Assembly (NCBI GenBank): GCA_028274885.1
Contig: JAQCMX010000139.1
Location: forward strand, 1 to 12,965
DNA length: 12,965 bases
From: Haloarculaceae archaeon
Lineage (GTDB): Archaea; Halobacteriota; Halobacteria; Halobacteriales; Haloarculaceae
Reading direction: 5' to 3'
The notes beneath the pieces are model-generated. The model made no database searches. It was not told the DNA's origin and saw only the letters and a list, made by a program, of their open reading frames with translations. This document shows, one piece after another, positions 1 to 6,586 of this stretch (position 1 is the first letter of the stretch; every line of letters starts with the position of its first letter). The translations under genes were made by a program, and so were the position numbers.

Positions 1-8
1 AAGGATAC

Positions 9-527
9 ATGTCACAGGACAGCCCCGCGGAGGCGGCGGCGGACCGACCGACCGTCTCGTTGAACCACGTCGGTCAGACTGTCCCAGATGTCCACGCAGC
101 AGTCGAGTGGTACCGCGACGTCCTCGGGTTCGAAGTGGTGCTGTACCCGACGACGGTGAGCTACGGCGAGAGCGAACTCGCGGATCGGTTTGCCGAGATC
201 GTCGGCGAATTCGAGGAGGTGACCATGGCCCAGTTGCGCGCCGACGGGGGTCGTGGCATTGAACTTTTCGAATACCAGTCGGCCACGTCGGAGGGTGGGT
301 GGGACAGGAGAGCCACAGAAAACTGGCCACACACGCCCGGCATCAATCACCTCGCTTTGACCTGCGAAGACGTCGACTCTGTCGTCCAGCGAGTCACCGC
401 CAACGGCGGAACGGAGTACACGGAACTCCGGGACACAGACTCCACTGTCAGGACGGCGTACCTGCTCGACCCCTGGGACAACGTGGTTGAGGTCTCCTCT
501 CACACGTTCGACCAACTGGTCAAGTGA
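9..527 (+). CDS. VOC-superfamily (glyoxalase/dioxygenase-fold) protein
   Basis: This 172-residue protein has two vicinal-oxygen-chelate half-domains. The first begins at about residue 17 (SLNHVGQTV) and includes an EWYRDVLGF motif at 33-41. The second begins at about 112 (INHLALTCED) and ends with the family-typical LLDPWDNVVEV segment at 152-162. Probable metal ligands are His20, Glu85, His114 and Glu161, the usual H/E/H/E arrangement of glyoxalase I and related lyases or dioxygenases. About 16 acidic, Ala-rich residues precede the fold. The substrate cannot be read from sequence: lactoylglutathione is unlikely because haloarchaea generally lack glutathione, so another small electrophile or a ring-opening reaction are both possible. 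The ATG at 9 follows only 8 nt of visible sequence, so its promoter cannot be judged. The gene is convergent with the tRNA gene at 586-690. Fold assignment is firm; function is open. Confidence 0.85.
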   Translation: MSQDSPAEAAADRPTVSLNHVGQTVPDVHAAVEWYRDVLGFEVVLYPTTVSYGESELADRFAEIVGEFEEVTMAQLRADGGRGIELFEYQSATSEGGWDRRATENWPHTPGINHLALTCEDVDSVVQRVTANGGTEYTELRDTDSTVRTAYLLDPWDNVVEVSSHTFDQLVK

Positions 528-585
528 TCGTCATGGGCCTGCGTGCTCACAATCGCAGGTCACCAAGTGTCACCAACGTCGCGCA

Positions 586-690
586 TGGGCCCGGGCGGAT
601 TTGAACCACCGCATACCCGGTGTCCCAGACACCGAGACACTCTCGCTGTCATATGAGCCGGGGGCTCTTACCGGACTGAGCTACGGGCCC
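586..690 (-). tRNA. tRNA-Met(CAU), probably elongator, with a 30-nt intron
   Basis: Read on the minus strand from 690, the gene folds into a full cloverleaf. The acceptor stem GGGCCCG (690-684) pairs with CGGGCCC (593-587). The D stem is GCTC/GAGC and the anticodon stem CCCGG (662-658) pairs with CCGGG (620-616). The variable loop is TATGC, the T stem GGTGG pairs with CCGCC around a TTCAAAT loop, and the discriminator is A (586). The anticodon CAT is at 655-653. Removing 622-651 leaves the loop CTCATAA and a 75-nt mature tRNA. The 3' CCA is not encoded. Elongator Met is favoured over Ile2(CAU) because haloarchaeal elongator tRNA-Met genes are known to carry introns; the acceptor stem does not look like an initiator. 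The Ile2 alternative is not formally excluded. Confidence 0.93.
622..651 (-). other. tRNA intron with canonical bulge-helix-bulge
   Basis: The intron sits between tRNA positions 37 and 38, the canonical archaeal site. A four-pair central helix forms between CUCA (exon, 657-654) and UGGG (intron 3' part), including one U-G pair. It is flanked by two three-nt bulges, UAU and ACA. Cleavage after the second base of each bulge releases exactly 30 nt. Beyond the 5' bulge, GACA pairs with UGUC, then a G/G mismatch, then CGAGA pairs with UCUCG around a GUG loop, so nearly the whole intron is one hairpin. This is the standard substrate of the archaeal tRNA splicing endonuclease (EndA). The fold was worked out by hand. 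Confidence 0.88.
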
Positions 691-713
691 GCGTCGTCTG
701 CTACCTTACCCCC

Positions 714-721
714 AAACTAAA
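714..721 (-). promoter_or_regulatory. TATA-like box for the tRNA gene
   Basis: The minus strand reads TTTAGTTT, an AT-rich octamer in a GC-rich setting, 24-31 nt upstream of the tRNA 5' end. This is the expected archaeal TATA-box distance for transcription starting at or just before the mature end. It is a weak match to the haloarchaeal consensus, and the call rests mainly on position. Confidence 0.4.
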
Positions 722-759
722 CTCTATCGCCTTGCCGTGGGGACGACTCACTCGGAAGT

Positions 760-767
760 CTTTTTTT
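760..767 (+). promoter_or_regulatory. Possible weak TATA element / T-tract before sufU
   Basis: A run of seven T (761-767) is centred about 29 nt upstream of the ATG at 793, where the TATA box of a leaderless haloarchaeal transcript would lie. No better TATA match is visible between the tRNA gene and this start. Archaeal terminators are also T-rich, so the tract could instead end transcription coming from the left. Confidence 0.35.
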
Positions 768-792
768 CGAACGACCCTAAGCAATCACAACA

Positions 793-1215
793 ATGGGAAT
801 TGGCGGCTCGGATATGTACCGACAGCAGATCCTCGATCACTACAAGAACCCTCGTAACTACGGAGAGATCGAGGACGCCACGTTCACACACATCGGCGAG
901 AACCCGATGTGTGGCGACACCATCGAGATGGATGTGGTTCTCGATGACGACGAGGAAACAATCAGTCACGTCGCCTTCCGGGGCGATGGCTGTGCCATCT
1001 CGCAGGCGGCGGCCTCGATGCTCTCACAGGAACTACCTGGCACGGACATCGAGGAACTCCAGGAGATGGACCGTGACGATATCATCGACATGCTCGGCGT
1101 GGATATCTCGCCGATGCGCGTCAAATGTGCCGTGCTCGCAGAGAAGGTCGCACAGGACGGCACGGACATCTACTTCGGCGAGAAGGACATCGAACAGACG
1201 ATCACCGAGGATTGA
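793..1215 (+). CDS. sufU: SufU/IscU-type iron-sulfur cluster assembly scaffold
   Basis: This 140-residue protein belongs to the NifU N-terminal (IscU/SufU) family. It accepts sulfur from a cysteine desulfurase in cytoplasmic Fe-S cluster assembly. The start of the fold (MYRQQILDHYKNPRN, 8-22) is very close to SufU. The three conserved ligand cysteines are present: Cys40 in PMCGD with Asp42, Cys67 in GDGCAIS and Cys112 in RVKCAVLA. The residue before the third Cys is Lys111, as in SufU, and not the His typical of IscU. The roughly 18-residue insertion that Gram-positive SufU carries between the second and third Cys is absent (spacing 45). The ATG at 793 allows a leaderless mRNA; Met8 is an alternative start. 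No desulfurase or sufBCD gene is adjacent, so partners must be elsewhere. The gene is convergent with ligA. Confidence 0.9.
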   Translation: MGIGGSDMYRQQILDHYKNPRNYGEIEDATFTHIGENPMCGDTIEMDVVLDDDEETISHVAFRGDGCAISQAAASMLSQELPGTDIEELQEMDRDDIIDMLGVDISPMRVKCAVLAEKVAQDGTDIYFGEKDIEQTITED

Positions 1216-1306
1216 CGGTCCCGGTGGTCTGAACCGGCTCCGGCTCACCTTCGGCTATCTTGACAACTGCTGATCCGAGTGTTTCGGGGCTTGACCCGGG
1301 GGCAGT

Positions 1307-3409
1307 TTACAGGTCGACCCCTCGCTTGGCGAGCAGATTTAGGAACTCACCTTCATCGATCGTGTCGACACCGTACTCCTCGGCAGCGTTGCGCTTTCGC
1401 CGGCCGGGATCCTCACCGACGACGAGGAAATCTGTGTTCCCGGAGACACTTCCCGTGGTCGATCCGCCGTGTGCCTCGACGGTGTCCTGTGCCTCGGCGC
1501 GGGTGAACCGCTCTAACGAACCGGTAAAGACGAACGTTTCGCCGTCCAGAGCGTCACCGCTGGTGGATTCGGCGGGCTGTGGATCCACATGTGCGAGCAA
1601 CTGATCGATCGTCTCGCGGGTGATGGTGCTCTCGAAGAACTCCCGGATCGAGGCAGCAACGCGCGGGCCAATATCGGGAACGGTCTGCAACTGTTTCCCG
1701 CTGGCAGACCGGACGGCATCGAACGTGTCAAACTGCTGGGCGAGACTCCGGGCTGTCGTCGGACCGATCTCGGGGATCCCGAGTGCCGTCAGGAAAGCCG
1801 CAAGCGGGGGCTCCCGGGTTGCCTCGAGTTCCTCGAGAAGGTTTCCGGCGCTCGTCTCCCCCCAGCCATCGAGCGCTGTGAGGTCCTCGGCTGTCAGTTC
1901 GTACAGATCCGCCGGTTCCTCGAGGAGTCCGGCGTCGATCAACTGTGCGATGCGTTCCGCCCCGAGCCCCTCGATGTCAAGCCCCTCCCGGCTCGCGTAG
2001 TGCTCGATCGCCCGCTCCAGCTGTGGGGGACAGGCAAGCCCCGCAGGACAGAAGGCGAGTGGTCCGTCACGCTCGATTGGCGCCCCACACGCCGGACAGG
2101 TGTCCGGAAACTCGAAGTGGCCGCCGTTGGCAGCGTCGTCACCGTCGGAGCTATCGAGTACTTCGACCACGTCGGGGATGACGTCACCGGCTCGCTTGAC
2201 GCGCACCTCGTCGCCGACACCGACCCCGAGACGGGCGATCTCCTCGGGGTTGTGAAGGCTGGCACGGGAAACCATGACGCCGCCGACTTCGACGGGGTCG
2301 AGCAGCCCGACGGGCGTGAGCCGGCCGGTGCGGCCAACCTGGACCACGATGTCCCGGACTGTCGTCTCGCCGCTGCGGGCCGGAAATTTGTAGGCGAAGG
2401 CAAAACGGGGCGCACGCGCGGTGTGTCCGAGCAGGTCACAGGCCTCCCGGTCGTTGACCGTGATGACCGTACCGTCGATTTCGTAGTCGAGATCATCGCG
2501 GCGATCGAGCAGGCGATCACGATAGGAAATAGCGTCCCCGATGTCCGCAACGAGTTCGGCCTGGTCGGTAACGCGCAGTCCCCACGAGGGGAGGCGCTCG
2601 TAGAGTTCGGTGCTGGTCTCGAACGTGACGCTCGTATCGAGCACCGAAAAAAAGTACACGGCGAGTGGGCGCTTGGCCACCACCGACGGGTCGAGTTGGC
2701 GGAGCGTTCCGGCGGCGGCGTTGCGTGGGTTGGCAAACGGGTCCTCGCCGCGCTCGACGCGGTCGCGATTGAGTTGCTGGAACGCCCCGCGTGGCATGTA
2801 CACTTCCCCCCTGACGGCAAGAACCTCGGGATGTGAGCCCCGGAGCTGCTGGGGGACGCTCGGAATCGTCCGGACCTGCGCCGTCACGTCGTCGCCCTGC
2901 CGGCCGTCCCCGCGGGTCGCGGCCCGCTCGAACGTGCCGTCCTCGTAGACGACCTCGATGGAGAGCCCGTCGAACTTGGGTTCACAGAGGTACTCGATCG
3001 GCCCGTCATAGCCCGTCCCCGCGAGGTCCTCGCGCACGCGTCTGTCGAACCCCCTGACGTCCTCGCTGTCGCCGCTCTGGTCGAGTGAACGCATCGGTGC
3101 GACGTGTTCGACGGTCCCGAGTTCGTCGATCGGTTCGCCACCGACACGCCGGGTAGGACTCCCCTCGCGGTCCAGACTGAACACCGCTTCGAGTTCTTCC
3201 AGACGGGCGAACAGAGCGTCGTAGGTCCGGTCGGAAATGACGGGGTCCGCCTCGACGTAGTACCGGTGGTCGTGGTACCGGATCGCTTCGCGTAACTGTT
3301 TGGCCTGCTGACGGGCCTCGTCCTCGGTGAGTTCCGCGACAGGTGGAAAGTCGGTATCGGGATCCTCCGTGTACGGATTATCTGTGGGTGCCTGTCCGGC
3401 CGTTGTCAT
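1307..3409 (-). CDS. ligA: NAD-dependent DNA ligase LigA
   Basis: This 700-residue protein has the complete bacterial-type ligase layout and seals nicks in DNA using NAD+. Domain Ia carries YHDHRYY (45-51) and SDRTYD (59-64), the NMN-recognition residues. The adenylation motif EPKFDG gives the nucleophile Lys145. The nucleotidyltransferase core continues through EIDGTVI (310-316) and AYKFP (339-343), then an OB fold (about 350-415). A zinc finger uses Cys438, Cys441, Cys454 and Cys460. Helix-hairpin-helix repeats span about 475-590 and a BRCT domain about 621-697. LigA is rare in archaea, but haloarchaea are known to have it, probably from bacteria, alongside an ATP-dependent ligase. I chose the ATG at 3409 because a TATA-like box lies 22-31 nt upstream and about 130 residues of a longer open frame do not resemble ligase. 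It is transcribed separately from the aminotransferase upstream. Confidence 0.97.
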   Translation of the reverse strand: MTTAGQAPTDNPYTEDPDTDFPPVAELTEDEARQQAKQLREAIRYHDHRYYVEADPVISDRTYDALFARLEELEAVFSLDREGSPTRRVGGEPIDELGTVEHVAPMRSLDQSGDSEDVRGFDRRVREDLAGTGYDGPIEYLCEPKFDGLSIEVVYEDGTFERAATRGDGRQGDDVTAQVRTIPSVPQQLRGSHPEVLAVRGEVYMPRGAFQQLNRDRVERGEDPFANPRNAAAGTLRQLDPSVVAKRPLAVYFFSVLDTSVTFETSTELYERLPSWGLRVTDQAELVADIGDAISYRDRLLDRRDDLDYEIDGTVITVNDREACDLLGHTARAPRFAFAYKFPARSGETTVRDIVVQVGRTGRLTPVGLLDPVEVGGVMVSRASLHNPEEIARLGVGVGDEVRVKRAGDVIPDVVEVLDSSDGDDAANGGHFEFPDTCPACGAPIERDGPLAFCPAGLACPPQLERAIEHYASREGLDIEGLGAERIAQLIDAGLLEEPADLYELTAEDLTALDGWGETSAGNLLEELEATREPPLAAFLTALGIPEIGPTTARSLAQQFDTFDAVRSASGKQLQTVPDIGPRVAASIREFFESTITRETIDQLLAHVDPQPAESTSGDALDGETFVFTGSLERFTRAEAQDTVEAHGGSTTGSVSGNTDFLVVGEDPGRRKRNAAEEYGVDTIDEGEFLNLLAKRGVDL

Positions 3410-3430
3410 ACGACACCGTTGGAACGAGTG

Positions 3431-3440
3431 GGTATAGAAA
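3431..3440 (-). promoter_or_regulatory. TATA-like box for ligA
   Basis: The minus strand reads TTTCTATACC, 22-31 nt upstream of the ligA ATG. This placement fits a leaderless transcript starting at the ATG. It lies in the 143-nt gap between the aminotransferase stop and ligA and supports an independent ligA promoter. Confidence 0.55.
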
Positions 3441-3552
3441 CCCGGCGAATGAGACCGACGGTCTAGAGTCTCCGTACTCGAAGAGAAGGTGAACCCGCCC
3501 TGCACGAGCGACGAAGGCGGCCCTGGACTGACAGCGACCATCGCTGTGGCCA

Positions 3553-4662
3553 TCACAGTCCGGCCACGTCTTCGATCGCGTCGGTCAGTGCGCGGATGCT
3601 CCCGATATCGTGTTCGCCCATGTGGCCAATCCGGAACGACTCCTCGCCGATGTCGCCGTACCCGCTCGAGAAGACCATGTCGTACTCCTCGGAGACGGTC
3701 GCGACAGTCTCGGCGACGTCGATCCCCCGGGTGTTTTCGACGCAGGTGACAGTCTGTGACTCGTAGCCCGTCTCGGGATACAGGGCGAAGTGCTCCCGGG
3801 CCCACTCGCGGGCGTACTCGGCCATCTCGTGGTGGCGCTGGTCGCGCGCCTCGTGGCTCTCATCGAGCATGTGTTTCATCTGCCTGCGGTAGGCGAGCAT
3901 GATCGGGATGGCCGGCGTCGAGTGGGTCTGGCCCTTCCGATCGTAGTAGTCCAGACACCGCCGGAATCCGCCGTACCAGGAGGAGTTTCCTTTCTCGGTC
4001 TCCCGTTTGTAGGCGTCATCGCTGACAGTACAGACCGCAAGGCCGGGTGGCATGGCGAAGGCCTTCTGTGTGGAGGTGAAGATGGCGTCGATATTGTGCC
4101 CCTCGATGTCGATGTAATCACCGCCGAGACAGGAGATAGCGTCGACGACGAAGGACGTGTCCGGATACCCCCCTAACATGTCCCCGATCCCTTCGATCGG
4201 ATTTCGAACGCCGGTCGACGTCTCGTTCATTACGACACCGACAGCGTCGTAGCCCTCGTCGCTTTGTTCGAGGGCCGTCCGGACGTCCTCGGGTTTGACC
4301 GCCCTCCCCCACTCGTACTCGATGCGGTCGACGTTCGTACCGAGGCGCTCTGCGACGTTGGCCTGGCGCTCGCTGAACGCCCCCGAGGTCGGCACGAGCA
4401 TCCGATCTTCGACGAGATTCAGCGTCGTCGCCTCCCAGAACTCGGTCCCGGAAGCGGTGAGGATGATGACATCCTGGTCGGTGTCGAGAAACTCCTTGGT
4501 GTCCTCGACGATTGTGGTATAGAGATCGGTCATCCGGTCCATCCGGTGGCCGAACATCGGTTCGGCCATGGCCTCGATGACGTCCTCGCGGACCTCGGTC
4601 GGGCCAGGTAGATACAGCGTCTTGTCGGGATAGTCGTCCCTGTATTCGTGTTTCTCGGTCAC
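3553..4662 (-). CDS. PLP-dependent class V aminotransferase (alanine-glyoxylate / serine-pyruvate type)
   Basis: This 369-residue fold-type I PLP enzyme is in the class V family that includes alanine-glyoxylate, serine-glyoxylate and phosphoserine-like aminotransferases. Visible landmarks are the N-terminal LPGPTEV (18-24) with FGHR (37-40), a glycine-poor cofactor loop TASGTEFWEA (69-78), Asp174 in VVDAISCLGG, which should bind the pyridine nitrogen, and Lys200 in TSTQKAF, the Schiff-base lysine. Arg346 in FRIGHMG should bind the substrate carboxylate. The start is GTG at 4662, preceded 5 nt away by AGGTGA; no ATG gives a sensible family N-terminus. Neighbours (an MFS gene upstream, ligA downstream) give no pathway clue, so the amino donor and acceptor are undetermined. 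Family assignment is firm; substrate is not. Confidence 0.88.
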   Translation of the reverse strand: MTEKHEYRDDYPDKTLYLPGPTEVREDVIEAMAEPMFGHRMDRMTDLYTTIVEDTKEFLDTDQDVIILTASGTEFWEATTLNLVEDRMLVPTSGAFSERQANVAERLGTNVDRIEYEWGRAVKPEDVRTALEQSDEGYDAVGVVMNETSTGVRNPIEGIGDMLGGYPDTSFVVDAISCLGGDYIDIEGHNIDAIFTSTQKAFAMPPGLAVCTVSDDAYKRETEKGNSSWYGGFRRCLDYYDRKGQTHSTPAIPIMLAYRRQMKHMLDESHEARDQRHHEMAEYAREWAREHFALYPETGYESQTVTCVENTRGIDVAETVATVSEEYDMVFSSGYGDIGEESFRIGHMGEHDIGSIRALTDAIEDVAGL

Positions 4663-4667
4663 GGAAC

Positions 4668-4673
4668 TCACCT
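4668..4673 (-). promoter_or_regulatory. Shine-Dalgarno sequence deciding the aminotransferase GTG start
   Basis: AGGTGA on the minus strand matches the anti-SD end of archaeal 16S rRNA and is separated by 5 nt from the GTG at 4662. It is the main reason for choosing this start over longer frames. Confidence 0.65.
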
Positions 4674-4696
4674 GATGTGGCGTATCTCGCGGCGGG

Positions 4697-4714
4697 CAGA
4701 TATGTGCGTTTTGA
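4697..4714 (-). promoter_or_regulatory. Candidate BRE/TATA promoter of the aminotransferase
   Basis: On the minus strand an A-rich BRE-like stretch (TCAAAACGC) runs into ACATATCTG. The TATA-like core is centred near 4702, which puts the transcription start near 4676. That leaves a leader of about 14 nt that just includes the Shine-Dalgarno sequence. The match is partial and the call is positional. Confidence 0.4.
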
Positions 4715-4747
4715 TAGCGTGCTGGCATCCACTTGTGGTCGCTTCTG

Positions 4748-5956
4748 TCATGGCCGCACAGGCACGTCCAGGCGGAATAAAAACGGGAGCGCGACCAGCG
4801 CAATCCCGATTTCAGCGGCCCCGACAGCGAGAAACGCCGCCCGAAAGCCGACACTACCTGCAACCGTCGCACCCCCGACAATCCCGGCCAGAAAGCCCAG
4901 ACTGCCGAAGATGTTGAACCCACCCATTGCCACCCCGCGCTGGTCGGCAGCCGCGAGATCCGTGACGAGTGCCATCGTCGCGGGAGCAACGAGTGCGCCC
5001 AGCACGCCCACGAACACCATCGCAACCGCGGCCAACGCGACAGTCGGGGCGAGCCAGACCATGATGATAGCCACACCGTAGCCGATCGAACCGACCGCAA
5101 CCGGTAGGACACGACCCACAGTATCCGACAGTCGGCCAAAGGGATACTGCAGGAAGGCAAAGGGAAAGAAAAAAGCACCGAGCAGCATGCCCGTGGCAGC
5201 GGCATCGAGCCCGAACTCCGACTGGAAGTACACAGTCCCTACGAGGGCAAAAAAACCGGCGGTGAGGCGGTCGACGAACCCAAACGCAAAGGGAACAGCC
5301 AGAGAGGGCCGGTCAAAAAGGCGCCGGAACGCAGCGGTCGTCCCGCCTCGACTCTGATCGGGAACACGATCGGTCGACAGCAGGGAGCCAAGCGCCGCAA
5401 GAAACAACGCGCCGCTGGCAACCAGCAGCGGCACGAACGGACCGAGACCGTAGAGTTGGCCCCCGAGCGGGGAGCCGAATGCGACGCCGCAACCGATCGC
5501 TAGCCCTGCCGCACCCATGTTCCGGCCGTGTCCGCCCTCAAGATCCATCAGCGTCGTGATAGCCAGCGAAAACGCTCCGATGGTGGCCGCCCCCTGGAGG
5601 AACCGGACTGCCAGTACCAAATCGTACGGGAACGCGACGAGACGGGGAAGCACGGCGAGTGTGAGGTAGCCGACAGCCCCGACCAGAGCGCCGGCGGCGA
5701 CGAGCGGGGTCCGTCGACCCAGCGCGTCACTGACCGCCCCCCAGAGGCCGGCAAAGAGGACGAACCCGAGAAATTCGGCCGTCAGGAACCACTTGCCGGC
5801 AGACAGGATTGCACCGACATCACCGCCCCACGCGGCAGGCGTCCCACCCAGTGCGACCACCAGGTCCGGAATCCCGGGATAGAGCAACACCTGAGCGAAC
5901 AGGATCGCAAAGACGACAGCTGCGAAGACGACCCGGTCACGGTCGGACGGTGCCAT
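4748..5956 (-). CDS. MFS transporter, drug-efflux-like
   Basis: This 402-residue, very hydrophobic membrane protein is consistent with 12 transmembrane helices, the first at about 8-30. The major-facilitator motif A appears in the first half as GAVSDALGRR (73-82) between helices 2 and 3, and again in degenerate form in the second half as GRLSDTVGR (274-282). This shows the internal duplication of the fold. A helix 5 segment rich in Gly and Pro (GCGVAFGSPLGGQLYG, 155-170) resembles motif C of proton antiporters and favours export. Inter-helix loops are short, with the longest cytoplasmic loop at about 193-218 in the middle. The substrate cannot be inferred. The ATG at 5956 has a TATA-like element about 25 nt upstream and is followed at once by helix 1. 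It lies between rimI (66 nt upstream) and the aminotransferase (85 nt downstream). Confidence 0.88.
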   Translation of the reverse strand: MAPSDRDRVVFAAVVFAILFAQVLLYPGIPDLVVALGGTPAAWGGDVGAILSAGKWFLTAEFLGFVLFAGLWGAVSDALGRRTPLVAAGALVGAVGYLTLAVLPRLVAFPYDLVLAVRFLQGAATIGAFSLAITTLMDLEGGHGRNMGAAGLAIGCGVAFGSPLGGQLYGLGPFVPLLVASGALFLAALGSLLSTDRVPDQSRGGTTAAFRRLFDRPSLAVPFAFGFVDRLTAGFFALVGTVYFQSEFGLDAAATGMLLGAFFFPFAFLQYPFGRLSDTVGRVLPVAVGSIGYGVAIIMVWLAPTVALAAVAMVFVGVLGALVAPATMALVTDLAAADQRGVAMGGFNIFGSLGFLAGIVGGATVAGSVGFRAAFLAVGAAEIGIALVALPFLFRLDVPVRP

Positions 5957-5976
5957 GCCGAACAGTTACACGCCGG

Positions 5977-5984
5977 ATGATATG
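5977..5984 (-). promoter_or_regulatory. TATA-like box for the MFS gene
   Basis: The minus strand reads CATATCAT, centred about 25 nt upstream of the MFS ATG, fitting a leaderless mRNA. It directly abuts a CACGTG hexamer and an inverted repeat described separately. Confidence 0.45.
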
Positions 5985-6026
5985 CACGTGTTGATCCGTG
6001 TCACGAAAGCACGTGTCGAGGATCAA
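5985..6026. repeat. Inverted repeat with two CACGTG hexamers upstream of the MFS promoter
   Basis: TTGATCC (5991-5997) and GGATCAA (6020-6026) are perfect 7-bp inverted arms 22 nt apart. Palindromic CACGTG occurs at 5985-5990 and again at 6010-6015. The block sits between the rimI stop (which overlaps the right arm) and the MFS TATA-like element. It could be an operator for the transporter or a hairpin ending rimI transcription. Neither role can be settled from sequence. Confidence 0.5.
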
Positions 6027-6511
6027 CCGGAGGTGACAGTTCCCCCGCCAGCAGAGCGCAAGAGCACGAGCGCGTCCTCGCCGTCATCGTAGTAGTTCGT
6101 CACGGTGTGGTGCTGTTTGAAATCGTAGGAGCGGTAGAGTGAGATTGCGCGGTCGTTGCTCTCGCGGACCTCGAGTTTGACCGCCCGGGCGCCTTCGGCG
6201 GTGAGGACGCCAAGCGCCCGCTCGAGGAGCAACGCCCCGATCCCTTCGCCACGTCGGTCGTCCCGGACCGCGATATCCTTGATATGCCCGAGCAACTGCC
6301 CGTGCTGGATGATGGCGTCACCGACGACGAACCCGACGACTGCGTCGTCGTGGGCGACGAGGAATCCGGGTTCGCTGAGATACTGTTCGAAGGCGATAAA
6401 TGGCCACGGCTGAGGGAACGACTCCTGTTCGATGCGGTGGACTGCAAGCAGGTCGGCACGCTCGGCGGGCCGAACCCGAGGCGTCGAACCCGAAACGGCA
6501 GTCGTCGTCAC
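6023..6511 (-). CDS. rimI: RimI-like GNAT protein N-alpha-acetyltransferase
   Basis: This 162-residue GNAT-fold enzyme is related to RimI and archaeal Ard1. It is expected to transfer acetyl from acetyl-CoA to protein N-termini in the cytoplasm. The acetyl-CoA pyrophosphate loop is RRGEGIG (86-92), preceded by the strand HIKDIAVRDD (76-85). The RimI-typical block LEVRESNDRAISLYRSYDF (113-131) contains the likely catalytic Glu114 and Tyr126. The tail NYYDDGEDALVL (139-150) is also characteristic. Haloarchaea acetylate many N-termini, usually after Met removal, so a NatA-like role is plausible; the target is unproven. I chose GTG at 6511: a TATA-like TTTGTA lies about 26 nt upstream. A TTG nine codons further up (6538) overlaps that element and is less likely. 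It sits 75 nt after metX and may also receive read-through. Confidence 0.85.
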   Translation of the reverse strand: MTTTAVSGSTPRVRPAERADLLAVHRIEQESFPQPWPFIAFEQYLSEPGFLVAHDDAVVGFVVGDAIIQHGQLLGHIKDIAVRDDRRGEGIGALLLERALGVLTAEGARAVKLEVRESNDRAISLYRSYDFKQHHTVTNYYDDGEDALVLLRSAGGGTVTSG

Positions 6512-6533
6512 ATACGCGGCTACAGGTCCCAGG

Positions 6534-6539
6534 TACAAA
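6534..6539 (-). promoter_or_regulatory. TATA-like element supporting the rimI GTG start
   Basis: TTTGTA on the minus strand is centred about 26 nt upstream of GTG 6511. This is the spacing expected if the mRNA starts at the initiation codon. It is a short, imperfect match. Confidence 0.35.
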
Positions 6540-6586
6540 GAGGCCCTGCCAAACCAGGTTGGGGGATCCAGATGGTGTCGGACTCG

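Noticed and set aside
487..720. A 77-codon plus-strand frame
   Set aside because: It overlaps the end of the VOC gene and runs antisense through the whole tRNA gene.
1216..1306. Short dyad (CCGGT/ACCGG) after sufU as a terminator
   Set aside because: Five-bp arms in GC-rich DNA without a T-run are not convincing.
1589..2836. A 415-codon open frame on the plus strand opposite ligA
   Set aside because: It is antisense to a clear ligase gene and results from GC-rich codon bias; its translation shows no domain I recognise and no promoter.
3410..3805. Extension of the ligase frame by about 132 residues
   Set aside because: The added segment is Arg-rich and unlike any ligase N-terminus, it overlaps the aminotransferase gene, and the TATA-like box at 3431-3440 fits the ATG at 3409.
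4663..5205. Extension of the aminotransferase frame by about 181 residues into the MFS gene
   Set aside because: The extra residues are Ser/Trp/Arg-rich frame-shifted translation of the transporter gene. The GTG at 4662 has a good Shine-Dalgarno sequence and begins the family N-terminus.
6512..6538. TTG start of rimI nine codons upstream
   Set aside because: It would overlap the TATA-like element, and GTG 6511 gives the expected leaderless spacing. Not fully excluded.
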